Source of the DNA: Fibrobacter sp.
Lineage (GTDB): Bacteria > Fibrobacterota > Fibrobacteria > Fibrobacterales > Fibrobacteraceae
Reading direction: 5' to 3'
Assembly: GCA_017412605.1 (NCBI GenBank)
Contig: JAFPWY010000001.1
Location: 1-64,000 of the forward strand
DNA: 64,000 nt
Shown: positions 25,316 through 33,822 of the stretch, piece by piece
How the letters are laid out: every line of letters starts with the position of its first letter
Position numbering within the stretch: position 1 is the first letter of the stretch
Notes under the pieces: generated by a model
What the model was told of the DNA's origin: nothing
The model's input: the letters and a program-made list of their open reading frames with translations, nothing else
Databases searched by the model: none
Position numbers and translations under genes: made by a program

Positions 25316-26242
25316 CTATTCGGCGAACAAGGCCGTAGAGAGGTAGCGGTCACCGGTATCCGGAAGGAGCGCGACGATGGTCTTGCCCTTGTTTTCCGGA
25401 CGCTTGGCGAGTTCCTTGGCGGCCCAGAGAGCGGCACCGGAGGAGATACCCACGAGCACGCCTTCCTTCTTGCCGATTTCGCGACCGGCTTCGAAAGCGG
25501 CCTCGTTCTCGACAGCGATAATTTCGTCATAGACCTTGGTGTTCAGGGTGTCAGGAACAAAGCCCGCGCCAATACCCTGGATCTTGTGGGAGCCAGCAGT
25601 CCCCTTGGAAAGCACCGGAGAGCTTGCCGGTTCAACAGCCACGACCTTCACGTTCGGGTTCTTTTCCTTGAGGTATTCACCCACGCCAGAAACAGTACCA
25701 CCCGTGCCGACACCGGCCACGAAGATGTCCACCTTGCCGTCAGTGTCTTCCCAGATTTCGGGACCCGTGGTGGCCTTGTGGGCAGCCGGGTTGGCCGGGT
25801 TCACGAACTGGCCTGGGATGAAGCTGTTCGGGATTTCCTTCGCGAGCTCGTCGGCCTTGGCGATAGCGCCCTTCATGCCCTTCGCACCTTCGGTGAGCAC
25901 GAGTTCGGCACCGTAGGCCTTCATCAGCTGGCGGCGTTCCACGCTCATGGTTTCGGGCATCACGATGATGATGCGGTAACCGCGGGCAGCAGCGACAGAG
26001 GCAAGGCCAATGCCGGTATTACCGGAAGTCGGCTCGATAATCACGGCGCCCTTCTTGAGCTTGCCACTCTTTTCGGCATCGTCGAGCATCGCCTTCGCGA
26101 TACGGTCCTTCACGGAACCGGCGGGGTTGAAGTATTCGAGCTTCGCGACGATCTTGGCGCCGAGACCTTCCTCGATGTGAGTGAGCTCGAGAAGCGGGGT
26201 GTGACCGATGAGCTGGTCGGCAGAGGTATAAATTTTTGACAT
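25316..26242 (-). CDS. cysK: Cysteine synthase (O-acetylserine sulfhydrylase)
   Basis: 308 aa. PLP enzyme that makes cysteine from O-acetylserine and sulfide. The PLP lysine is in [21 protein letters not shown] binds substrate; [13 protein letters not shown] holds the PLP phosphate; EPASSPVLS and the C-terminal [15 protein letters not shown] are typical of CysK. RBS AAGGA. It lies 23 nt after metY and is the second gene of a sulfur-assimilation operon ending at the terminator 25264-25300. Confidence 0.96.
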   Translation of the reverse strand: MSKIYTSADQLIGHTPLLELTHIEEGLGAKIVAKLEYFNPAGSVKDRIAKAMLDDAEKSGKLKKGAVIIEPTSGNTGIGLASVAAARGYRIIIVMPETMSVERRQLMKAYGAELVLTEGAKGMKGAIAKADELAKEIPNSFIPGQFVNPANPAAHKATTGPEIWEDTDGKVDIFVAGVGTGGTVSGVGEYLKEKNPNVKVVAVEPASSPVLSKGTAGSHKIQGIGAGFVPDTLNTKVYDEIIAVENEAAFEAGREIGKKEGVLVGISSGAALWAAKELAKRPENKGKTIVALLPDTGDRYLSTALFAE

Positions 26243-26265
26243 GGTGAAATTCCTTTTGTTAATTG

Positions 26266-27552
26266 TTAAATGTTGTTCAGTGCCTGATCGAGGTCATTGA
26301 TGATATCTTCGTAATGCTCCGTACCGATGGAGAGGCGGATCGTTGCCGGAGAAATGCCTGCAGCGGCGAGTTCTTCCGGAGTGAGTTCCGAGTGGGTCGT
26401 GGTGTACGGGTGAACCACAAGGCTCTTCACGTCGGCGACGTTAGCGAGCAAGCTGAAAATCTTGAGGCTATCGATGAACTTGAAGGCTTCTTCCTGGCCG
26501 CCCTTCACGTCGAACGTGAAGATGGAACCGCCGCCGTTCGGGAAGTAGCGTTCGTAAAGCTTGTGGTCCGGATGGTCCTTGAAGCTCGGGTGATTGACTT
26601 TTGCCACCTTCGGGTGCTTCGAAAGGAATTCCAGGACCTTCTTGGTGTTTTCCACGTGGCGGTCAAGGCGGAGTGAAAGCGTTTCCGTGCCCTGCAACAG
26701 GAGGAAGGCGTTGAACGGGGAAATCGCGGCACCTTCGTCACGCAGGAGAATAGCGCGGATATAGACGATGTAGGCAGCGGCGCCTGCAGCAGCCGTGAAA
26801 GGAACGCCGTAGCTCGGGTTTGTTTCCGTGAACTGCGGGAACTTGCCGGATGCAGCCCAGTCGAACTTGCCGCCGTCCACGATGATGCCGCCGAGGGTAG
26901 TACCATGACCGCCAATGAACTTGGTCGCGGAGTGAATCACGATATCGGCGCCGTGTTCCAGCGGGCGGATCAGGTACGGAGTACCGAAGGTATTGTCGAT
27001 GAGCACCGGAATCTTGTGCTTGTGGGCGATTTCAGAAATCGCCTCAATGTCCGGAATGTCGGAATGCGGGTTGCCGAGCGTCTCGATGAGCACGAGCTTC
27101 GTGTTTTCCTTGATGGCGCCCTCGACTTCTTTGAGGTCGCGGGTGTTCACGAACGTGGTATCGACGCCGAACGGGCGGAGCGTGTGCTGCAGGAGGTTGT
27201 AGGTTCCGCCGTAAATCGTACGCTGCGCCACCACGTGGTCACCCTGGCGGGCGAGAGCGGTGATGGCATAGGTAAGGGCTGCTGCACCGGATGCGACTGC
27301 GAGGGCCGCGATACCGCCTTCGAGAGCGGCTATGCGTTTTTCAAAAACATCCTGCGTCGTGTTGGTGAGGCGGCCGTAAATGTTGCCTGCATCTTTCAGA
27401 TGGAAACGGTCAGAAGCGTGCTGAGCGCTGTGGAAAACGTAAGAGGTGGTCTGGTATATAGGAACCGCGCGGGAATCGGTGGCGGGATCGGCCTGTTCCT
27501 GGCCAACGTGGAGCTGAAGCGTTTCGAAGTGGAGTTTGTTCTGTGTCGTCAT
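26266..27552 (-). CDS. metY: O-acetylhomoserine sulfhydrylase
   Basis: 428 aa. PLP enzyme of the Cys/Met metabolism family that converts O-acetylhomoserine and sulfide to homocysteine. Motifs: [53 protein letters not shown], and the PLP lysine in [16 protein letters not shown]. Length and the long active-site loop fit MetY rather than MetB. RBS AAAAGGA. The operon metY-cysK has a long leader containing a short Met/Cys-rich ORF (27638-27682). Possible alternative: O-acetylserine/O-succinylhomoserine specificity, which cannot be read from sequence. Confidence 0.94.
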   Translation of the reverse strand: MTTQNKLHFETLQLHVGQEQADPATDSRAVPIYQTTSYVFHSAQHASDRFHLKDAGNIYGRLTNTTQDVFEKRIAALEGGIAALAVASGAAALTYAITALARQGDHVVAQRTIYGGTYNLLQHTLRPFGVDTTFVNTRDLKEVEGAIKENTKLVLIETLGNPHSDIPDIEAISEIAHKHKIPVLIDNTFGTPYLIRPLEHGADIVIHSATKFIGGHGTTLGGIIVDGGKFDWAASGKFPQFTETNPSYGVPFTAAAGAAAYIVYIRAILLRDEGAAISPFNAFLLLQGTETLSLRLDRHVENTKKVLEFLSKHPKVAKVNHPSFKDHPDHKLYERYFPNGGGSIFTFDVKGGQEEAFKFIDSLKIFSLLANVADVKSLVVHPYTTTHSELTPEELAAAGISPATIRLSIGTEHYEDIINDLDQALNNI

Positions 27553-27925
27553 GGTTTGAAGTCCTTTTCGCGCCTTCGGCGCAGTGATTGGTAAACTTGT
27601 GCCCCATTTTTACAAGCCGGGGCCCAGCCAGGCGGATTTAAGCTCCGCAAGCCTCATTACTGTTACACATTCGAACTTTCATAAGCTATCCTGCCTTTGT
27701 TGGGCGTCGTTTTTGCCCGACAGGGGGTAAATTAGAAGTTTAAACCTACTACTTCAATAGGAAAAAGCCGCCAACGCCAGAGAATTTGCTTACATTTTGC
27801 TTACTAATAGTTTTTGTCTATAACTAATTCGTGAAAAAACCTATCCCAAGGCCATTTTTCGCCACTTTTCACTTTTGCCCGATGCAAATTCCACACCACC
27901 ATCACTCCTTGACTATATTTAGCGC
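27553..27925. other. metY-cysK leader and divergent intergenic region
   Basis: No gene longer than 14 codons is supported. On the minus strand the leader contains GGGC...GCCC and GCGCC-GAA-GGCGC hairpins (the latter just before the metY RBS) and the short ORF at 27638-27682. It was compared with SAM-I (no GATGAAACC-type core) and SAM-II consensus and does not match either. The right end holds TATATTTA (27914-27921), the box of the thioesterase gene. Confidence 0.5.
27638..27682 (-). CDS. Possible Met/Cys-rich leader peptide of metY-cysK
   Basis: ATG to TAA encodes MKVRMCNSNEACGA: two Met and two Cys in 14 residues, upstream of genes that make homocysteine and cysteine. An AGGAT word lies about 6 nt before the ATG. 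A short hairpin (GCGGA/TCCGC) overlaps its last codons. This fits a translational attenuator, but the ORF is so short that chance is a real alternative. Confidence 0.35.
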   Translation of the reverse strand: MKVRMCNSNEACGA

Positions 27926-28351
27926 ATGGATAACAAATTTGTTTACACCGCTCGTATCGAAGTCCGCTATGCCGAAACGGACGCCATGGGAATCGTCCAC
28001 CACGCCACCTACCCTATCTGGTTTGAGCAGGCGCGCACCGAATTTTTCCGCGTTGCAGGCGCCCCCTACGCCGAAATGGAAAAAGAAGGGTTCGCAAGCC
28101 CCGTCCTGGAACTTGGCGTAGAGTACAAGCGTCCCTGCCACTACGGCGATTTTGTCGACGTGGAAACCACGCTGGAAATCCTCGACAAGCTCCGCTGCCG
28201 CTTCAACTACAAGGCGTTTGTCAACGGGGAACTCTGCACTTCGGGCCACACCGTCCATATTTTCACGAAAAACGGAAGGCCCACGCGCGAGCGCCCGGCC
28301 ACGTTCAGCGCCATCGAGGCAAAAATTTTCGGCAAGCCTGAAAATATCTAG
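27926..28351 (+). CDS. Acyl-CoA thioesterase, YbgC/4HBT hotdog family
   Basis: 141 aa, full length for the family. The active-site region RYAETDAMGIVHHATYPIWFE contains the catalytic Asp and the typical M-G-x-V-x-x-x-x-Y pattern. VEYKRPCHYGDFVDVET follows as in YbgC proteins. It hydrolyses acyl-CoA thioesters in the cytoplasm; the chain length is unknown. No Shine-Dalgarno: TATATTTA ends 4 nt before the ATG. rarA starts 11 nt after its stop, so the two are cotranscribed. Confidence 0.88.
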   Translation: MDNKFVYTARIEVRYAETDAMGIVHHATYPIWFEQARTEFFRVAGAPYAEMEKEGFASPVLELGVEYKRPCHYGDFVDVETTLEILDKLRCRFNYKAFVNGELCTSGHTVHIFTKNGRPTRERPATFSAIEAKIFGKPENI

Positions 28352-28362
28352 ATTTTTCCTGT

Positions 28363-29655
28363 ATGGACCAGCCCCTAGCAGAACGCCTCCGTCCGCAGAC
28401 TCTCGACGAACTCCTCGGCCAGAACAAGATCCTGGGCGAGCAGAGCATGTTGCGCAGGAGCCTTGAGAACGATTCCGTCCCCAGCATGATTTTCTGGGGT
28501 CCGCCCGGCTGTGGCAAGACAAGCCTTGCCCACATCATCCAGCAAAAGACGCGCAAGCGCTTTGTCGCGCTTTCTGCTGTATCGAGCGGAGTCAAAGACG
28601 TGAAGGAAGTGCTCAGTGAAGCGCGCAAAATGAAAAACGCCTTCATGGACACCATCCTGTTCATCGACGAAATCCACCGGTTCAACAAGGGCCAGCAAGA
28701 TGCGCTCCTTGGTGCGGTGGAAGACGGCACGGTGACGCTCATCGGCGCTACCACGGAAAATCCGGGATTCGAGGTAAACGGGGCTCTCCTCAGCCGCTGC
28801 CAGCTCATCCTCTTTGCGCCATTGAGCAAGGAGGACTTGCGTACCCTCGTCTTTAGCGCACTGCGCGACCACCCGCGGGGTCTGCAACTCAAGGATGTCG
28901 AAATCGAGGACTCCGTTGTAGACAAGCTAATCGCACAATCCGAAGGCGACGCCCGCTTTTTGCTGAACCAGATCGAATGGATTGGCAACAGCCTGGGCGA
29001 CCGCAAAAAGATCGACGAGAAACTGCTCGAGGAATTCCAGTACAAGAAGCCTTTGCGTTACGACAAGAGCGGCGAGGAACACTACAACCTGATTTCGGCG
29101 CTGCACAAGTCCGTGCGCGGCTCGGATCCGGACGCCGCACTCTACTGGCTGCACCGCATGATCCAGGGCGGCGAAGACCCGCGATTCATTTTGCGCCGTC
29201 TCATGCGCATGAGCATGGAAGACATCGGCCTTGCCGACCCGAACGCCCTACTGCTTGCGACCAGCGCCCGCGAAGCTTATGACTTCATGGGGATTCCCGA
29301 AGGGCTCATCGCGCTGGACGAGCTGGCCATCTACCTTTCACTTGCGCCCAAGAGCAACAGCGTGGAGCTCGCCGGCATGGCCGCCGACAGCATCATCAAG
29401 CAGACCGGGACACTGCCCGTGCCACGCGCCTTCCGCAATTCCGTGACCCGCGTCGGTAAGCAGCTCGGCTACGGCAACGACTACCAGTACGACCACGACA
29501 GCCCTGGCGCCTACTCCGCACAGGAGCACCTGCCCAAGCAACTCGCCGGCACAGAAATTTACCGCCCCAAGCCCTACGGCAAGGAAAAACAACTGGGCGA
29601 ACGCCTTGCGCAGCTCAAGCAAATCCGCAAGGAAAAAAACGAATCGGAAAAGTAA
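28363..29655 (+). CDS. rarA: Replication-associated recombination protein A (RarA/MgsA)
   Basis: 430 aa. Clamp-loader-like AAA+ ATPase acting at stalled replication forks. Walker A GPPGCGKTSL (about residues 46-55), Walker B FIDEIHRFNKGQQDALL, sensor GATTENPGF, arginine finger LLSRCQ, and C-terminal tetramerisation domain (SVRGSDPDAALYWLHRMI, RRLMRMSMEDIGLADP). Length and motif order match RarA. No clear Shine-Dalgarno; coupling to the thioesterase 11 nt upstream is likely. Confidence 0.95.
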   Translation: MDQPLAERLRPQTLDELLGQNKILGEQSMLRRSLENDSVPSMIFWGPPGCGKTSLAHIIQQKTRKRFVALSAVSSGVKDVKEVLSEARKMKNAFMDTILFIDEIHRFNKGQQDALLGAVEDGTVTLIGATTENPGFEVNGALLSRCQLILFAPLSKEDLRTLVFSALRDHPRGLQLKDVEIEDSVVDKLIAQSEGDARFLLNQIEWIGNSLGDRKKIDEKLLEEFQYKKPLRYDKSGEEHYNLISALHKSVRGSDPDAALYWLHRMIQGGEDPRFILRRLMRMSMEDIGLADPNALLLATSAREAYDFMGIPEGLIALDELAIYLSLAPKSNSVELAGMAADSIIKQTGTLPVPRAFRNSVTRVGKQLGYGNDYQYDHDSPGAYSAQEHLPKQLAGTEIYRPKPYGKEKQLGERLAQLKQIRKEKNESEK

Positions 29656-29681
29656 AACGGGTCGGCAGAGCCGGCCCGTTT
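29655..29681. terminator. Bidirectional terminator between rarA and 29706 gene
   Basis: 12-bp stem AAACGGGTCGGC / GCCGGCCCGTTT with a 3-nt loop; short T runs on both strands. It overlaps the rarA stop codon. Confidence 0.75.
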
Positions 29682-29705
29682 CTGGATTGATCTAGGTCAG
29701 GGGTA

Positions 29706-31454
29706 TTAATTCTCGGTCGCTTCCTCGTCGCTGTCCTTGACGCAGCGGACCACATTCAAGCGTTCTGCCTTAGGCGCATAGTGCTGGTCAAATTCAGAGG
29801 AAGAATAATAGGCGTATAATACACTGCCATCGTTTTCAACGTCTTCCGTAGAAGACCAGAGATAGAGGCTGTTAATGGAATACGTGTGCAACCCATCCGT
29901 ATATTCGCCCCATATTTTGGAAGCCTTGGCATCAGAAACGAGCGCATAGGGGTACTCGGCCAATTCGTCGATACTCGGCAAGTGCCAGCCGTCCGGGCAA
30001 ACACCCTGAACAGGTTCGCTAAACTCGCAAATCGCTTCACCATTGCCGCAATACGTACCATTGGCCTCGAGGCTAGCCGAGTCAATAGCAGCGCTCCAAA
30101 GATAGAGGCGGCCGCTCACCTTGCATTTTTCAGGATCATTGTCGAGGCAGAAGCTGCTGGAATCCAGTTCCTCTGTCTTCTGATTGTTGTTATAGTTCAG
30201 GTTCTGCGTCATCCAGGTCGTGCCATCGACAGTCACGGTATTGTAGATCTGGTAATCGCGGGTATCGCAAAGCTGGCTGGTATTGTCATCCACACTTTCT
30301 TCCGACATATAGCGGATATCGATATTGAACTGGTCAGCCTTGGCAGGCTTCTTGGCACAAATCGATTTCTTGCCAAGGACACCCGTGCTCTTCTTGCAGA
30401 AATGGGTCACCGGGCTGTATTTCTTCGCGCTGTTTCCGTTACCGCAAACCGGCATTTCGGCAGTCTGCATCTTTGGATTGTCGTTTGTGGTAAAGCAGTA
30501 TTCCGTCGGCTTCCTCATGTACTTGCTGCCTTCGGCACAGGCGACCTTCTTTGCGATCTTCTTGTTGATAAGGTCGCAGTATTCCTTTTCCGGGTCGTAT
30601 TTCTTGGTGACGAGGTTGCCATCTTCGTCTTCCCAATGGCACATCGGCTGCAGGACGCTATTTTCGTCGCAGAAATATTCACTCGGATCGTAAGTCCAGT
30701 TCGAGTTGTCGTCTTCCTCGGTATACCAGGTATAAGCCTTGCTCCAGTCCTTGCAACGCTGGATCGGGCCGTATATATAACTCTTGGTCTTGCTATCATA
30801 ATAAGAGGCGCAAAGCTGCGTCACCGGGTCGTAGGAACCGGTACCGCAAACAGCCTTGAACAGCGTGGCAGATTTTTCGCCGCAAGTCACGGTGACTTCG
30901 CCATTCTCGCCTTCCACGAGCTTACAATCTTCGCCATCATCACCGTCGCCGCCGTCCTTGCCGTCGCTTCCGTTCTTGATGGTACCGATAGTCTTGCCTG
31001 CGCAAATGATATCGTAGCCCTTCTTATCCTTGTTTTCCTTTGCGGAGCAGCTTTCGCCATCCTTGCCGTCAGCACCGTTCTTGATGGAGCCGACCGTCTT
31101 GCCGTCGCACTTCACGTTGAAATCGCCGTTATCGGCTTTAGTCACCGAGCAAGTCGAACCGGAACTGGTCTGGCCGTCCTTACCGGCTTCACCATCTTTA
31201 CCCTTCTCGCCATCCTTGCCGTTCAGCTGAACCCAGCCGTCACCGGTACAGGCGAACACCTTCGCGGAGTCCTTCACATAAACAAGCGACCCCTCGATTT
31301 CAGTTTCGCACTTCGGCAACTGCTTGAACTTTTCGACCTGGTCCAGCGAGGCCTTCTCGCTCACGTTGGTCACTTCGGTAACGTCGTCACCGCAAGCCGT
31401 AAAGAGAGAGAGCGTTGCGGCAATGCATGCGGCATAAGTGTAATTCTTGATCAT
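29706..31454 (-). CDS. Lipoprotein with collagen-like stretches and TIGR02145 domain
   Basis: 582 aa. Signal peptide and lipobox LFTACGDD; AGGAG before the ATG. Residues about 78-95 are Gly-X-Y triplets (GKDGEKGKDGEAGKDG). Three Cys modules follow, each a 'C...NGxxxxxC.GKTxGxIKNG' unit ending in more GKDG triplets (about 100-200). A Cys-rich middle part has repeated 'YDP..xxC' units (YDPVTQLC, YDPSEYFC, YDPEKEYC, YSPVTHFC). The C-terminal 190 residues have WMTQNLNY, RLYLWSAAI, GVCPDGWHLPSIDEL and LYLWSSTED, the Fibrobacter major paralogous domain. Probably a long surface protein; function unknown. Confidence 0.9.
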   Translation of the reverse strand: MIKNYTYAACIAATLSLFTACGDDVTEVTNVSEKASLDQVEKFKQLPKCETEIEGSLVYVKDSAKVFACTGDGWVQLNGKDGEKGKDGEAGKDGQTSSGSTCSVTKADNGDFNVKCDGKTVGSIKNGADGKDGESCSAKENKDKKGYDIICAGKTIGTIKNGSDGKDGGDGDDGEDCKLVEGENGEVTVTCGEKSATLFKAVCGTGSYDPVTQLCASYYDSKTKSYIYGPIQRCKDWSKAYTWYTEEDDNSNWTYDPSEYFCDENSVLQPMCHWEDEDGNLVTKKYDPEKEYCDLINKKIAKKVACAEGSKYMRKPTEYCFTTNDNPKMQTAEMPVCGNGNSAKKYSPVTHFCKKSTGVLGKKSICAKKPAKADQFNIDIRYMSEESVDDNTSQLCDTRDYQIYNTVTVDGTTWMTQNLNYNNNQKTEELDSSSFCLDNDPEKCKVSGRLYLWSAAIDSASLEANGTYCGNGEAICEFSEPVQGVCPDGWHLPSIDELAEYPYALVSDAKASKIWGEYTDGLHTYSINSLYLWSSTEDVENDGSVLYAYYSSSEFDQHYAPKAERLNVVRCVKDSDEEATEN

Positions 31455-31732
31455 TGTTTTCTCCTAGTGTTGAGTTTTACACTGTCTTGTTGTGTTTGTC
31501 TGTAATTATAAATTCGTTTTTAAAAAATGTCAATTGTTTGGAACACAATTCCTTGCTAAATATGATTTATTTCACACTTTTTACAGAACACAAGAAATTC
31601 TAAAGATATTCTAGAATACAAGAAAAACAGGAATTTTCGTCCATTTTCGGCAAATTTCGGTCATAATTTGCCTAGAATTCCTAGTTTGTATAAAAGTTTT
31701 TACAAACAGATTTGGCTATCTTTTGGAATACA

Positions 31733-32044
31733 ATGGACCACGAATACAGCATCTACGGAAACATTTTATGCGAAGTCGAGGGTGAATTTACCCTAAACGA
31801 CGTTCCACTGATTATCAAAAGCGGTCAATGCCGCCTGAAAGACGCCTCTCTGGCTAGGGATATCAACGAAAATACCCTCAAAAGCCTCTGCAAGGCGCTT
31901 TCCGAAAGGTTCCATTGCAAGGCGCAAATGCGCAGGATAGACGAAGTCTACGGAAATTCGAACGTGTTCAACGGTGGAAGCGACTACGATGTCGTCGAGG
32001 AATACCGCTTTGAATGCGCGTTTGATGACGGCCGGGAAGAATAA
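31733..32044 (+). CDS. Small soluble protein of unknown function
   Basis: 103 aa, beginning MDHEYSIYGNILCEVEG. The ATG at 31733 is preferred over the TTG at 31712. It is acidic, with alternating beta/alpha pattern (IIKSGQCRLKD, LKSLCKALSERFHCKAQMRRID) and no signal peptide. No Shine-Dalgarno; TATCTTTTG (31717-31725) lies 7 nt before the ATG. The convergent M48 protease gene ends 9 nt after its stop. Not recognised. Confidence 0.6.
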   Translation: MDHEYSIYGNILCEVEGEFTLNDVPLIIKSGQCRLKDASLARDINENTLKSLCKALSERFHCKAQMRRIDEVYGNSNVFNGGSDYDVVEEYRFECAFDDGREE

Positions 32045-32053
32045 GGCCCGGGC

Positions 32054-33097
32054 CTAGAACTGTTCCAGTAACTTTATGCGCTCAGGCGTGTCCGGATGCG
32101 TACAGAACATCAGGTTCACTTTCGCGACAAGGCCCGTAAGCGCTCCATCGCTTTCCTCGTCAGGATGCACAATGTAGAGCTGCGCCACATCGTCGCGCTT
32201 CACCTGACCCAACCCGGGTTCGGCAGATATCTTCCGCAAGGCAGACGATAGCGCCATGGGATTGCCACAAAGTTCCGCACCGCCCGCGTCGGCAACGTAT
32301 TCACGCTTGCGCGAAATGGCAAGCCTTGTCATTGTGCTGAAGAAAAAGGCAACGGAAGAACAAAGCAGCAGGAGCGATGCTCCGGCAATGATTATCAGGA
32401 TACCGCCTCCACCCTTGCGCCGCCCGCGACCCACGGTCATCGCGCGACCCATACCCGAAAGTATCTTGATGGAAATGGTCATGAGTGTAGAAAAAATACC
32501 GACGAACACGATGCACACCACGAGCAGGCGCGTGTCGCGGTTCTTGATATGCGTGAGCTCGTGCGCCACCACGGCCGATAGCTCGTCGTCGTCCAGTTTC
32601 TCGATAATTCCGGTCGTAAGCGTTATCGTGTACGACTTGTCGTCTATCCCGCTTGCAAAGGCGTTCAGGCTCGGATCGTCGACAATGTTTATCTTGGGCA
32701 TGTAGATGTTGCCCGCGATGCAGAGGTTCTCGACAATGTTGTAGACGCGCAGGTTCTCCTTGCGCTCGAGCGGGCGCGCACCGGTCGCATGGCGGATAAT
32801 CGCAGTGTTGGCAAAGTAGGCAATGGCAAACCAAATGACCGTCACCCCGAGCGTGTAGGGCAGCGCCTGCAGGAAGCATTCCCAAATCAGCGGCCAGTGG
32901 AAAACGTCCGGCGAAGAAAGATTGTCGATACAAAGGTGCGCGTAGGGAGACTGCGAATAGCAGAAAACGCCGACGGCGTCCAGGCCGGCAATGACCATCA
33001 GCACCATCGCGAGCAAGATTACGGGAAAGAGGAACAGCAGGATGACCGTGTTCCTGTTGTTTCGCCAAATCTGTGTCTGGATACCGACGTATTTCAT
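32054..33097 (-). CDS. M48-family membrane zinc metalloprotease (HtpX-like)
   Basis: 347 aa. Two N-terminal membrane helices (about 16-42 and 78-100) precede the protease domain. VAHELTHIKNRD supplies the HExxH zinc ligands, and the glutamate ligand is in REYVADAGGAEL. Two further helices (about 193-215 and 235-260) lie between them, as in HtpX. It probably degrades misfolded membrane proteins. It sits downstream of lemA on the same strand, a pairing common in many bacteria. The intervening 114 nt hold a low-complexity repeat. Confidence 0.9.
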   Translation of the reverse strand: MKYVGIQTQIWRNNRNTVILLFLFPVILLAMVLMVIAGLDAVGVFCYSQSPYAHLCIDNLSSPDVFHWPLIWECFLQALPYTLGVTVIWFAIAYFANTAIIRHATGARPLERKENLRVYNIVENLCIAGNIYMPKINIVDDPSLNAFASGIDDKSYTITLTTGIIEKLDDDELSAVVAHELTHIKNRDTRLLVVCIVFVGIFSTLMTISIKILSGMGRAMTVGRGRRKGGGGILIIIAGASLLLLCSSVAFFFSTMTRLAISRKREYVADAGGAELCGNPMALSSALRKISAEPGLGQVKRDDVAQLYIVHPDEESDGALTGLVAKVNLMFCTHPDTPERIKLLEQF

Positions 33098-33107
33098 TAC
33101 AGGTCGC

Positions 33108-33205
33108 TCGCGGTGCTCGCTTTGAGCAATGAGGTCGCTCGCAAGCTCGCTCTGAGGTATGAATCCTCACCGCTCATAACTCACTGCTCACAGCTCACTG
33201 CCGAT
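33108..33205. repeat. GAGGTCGCTCGC/GCTCACAGCTCACTGC low-complexity repeat
   Basis: The left half repeats GAGGTCGCTCGC and the right half is CTCACTGCTCACAGCTCACTGC. They are partly complementary, like the CTAG-type element at 19891-20090 but built from a different word. It separates lemA from the M48 protease gene. Confidence 0.55.
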
Positions 33206-33211
33206 AGCTCT

Positions 33212-33772
33212 CTAGAACTTCACTTCGGGAGCCTTGTTCAGGGTTTCGCGGCCTTCGCTAGCCTCGTACATGGGAGCACGACTGAAATGGAACATGCCAG
33301 CGATAATATTGGACGGGAACACTTCGCAAGCGTTGTTGAATTCGCGCGTCGCGGAATTGAAGAAGCGGCGGGCGGCAGAAAGCTTGTTCTCGATGTCGGC
33401 AAGTTCCGTCTGCAGCTGCAAGAAGCCCTGGTTCGCCTTGAGTTCCGGATAGGCCTCGAGCGAAACACGGAGCCCGGCAAGCGCACCGGTCAGCGCCTTG
33501 TCGGCAGCGACCTTCTCGTCGACCGTCGTCGCACCCATCGCAGCGGCACGGGCGGCAGTCACCTTCTCGAGAGTTTCCTTTTCGTGGGTCGCATAGCCCT
33601 TGACCGTATTTACCAACTGGGGCACCAGGTCATAACGCTGCTTGAGCTGCACATCGATATTTGCAAAGGCGTTCTCGCGGTTGTTGCGGAGCTTCACCAG
33701 CGCATTGTACATAGAAATAAGCATGATAACAAGGACCACGACAACTACGGCAACGACAACAGCTGCGGTCAT
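33212..33772 (-). CDS. lemA: LemA family protein
   Basis: 186 aa. One N-terminal membrane helix (VVVAVVVVVLVIMLISMYN) and then the LemA four-helix domain: LVKLRNNRENAFANIDVQLKQR, YDLVPQLVNTVKGYATHE, and C-terminal FNNACEVFPSNIIAGMF (family FP..I/LA motif). The ATG at 33770-33772 follows AAAGGAG; the longer frame to 33916 is rejected. LemA proteins are membrane proteins of uncertain role, often next to HtpX-type or TPM proteins. Confidence 0.93.
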   Translation of the reverse strand: MTAAVVVAVVVVVLVIMLISMYNALVKLRNNRENAFANIDVQLKQRYDLVPQLVNTVKGYATHEKETLEKVTAARAAAMGATTVDEKVAADKALTGALAGLRVSLEAYPELKANQGFLQLQTELADIENKLSAARRFFNSATREFNNACEVFPSNIIAGMFHFSRAPMYEASEGRETLNKAPEVKF

Positions 33773-33822
33773 AATTTCTCCTTTGAAAAAGACTTTTCTA
33801 AAAAAGTATAAAAAAATGAAGC

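Noticed and set aside
27553-27740. SAM riboswitch upstream of metY
   Set aside because: No SAM-I core or kink-turn words, nor SAM-II consensus, were found.
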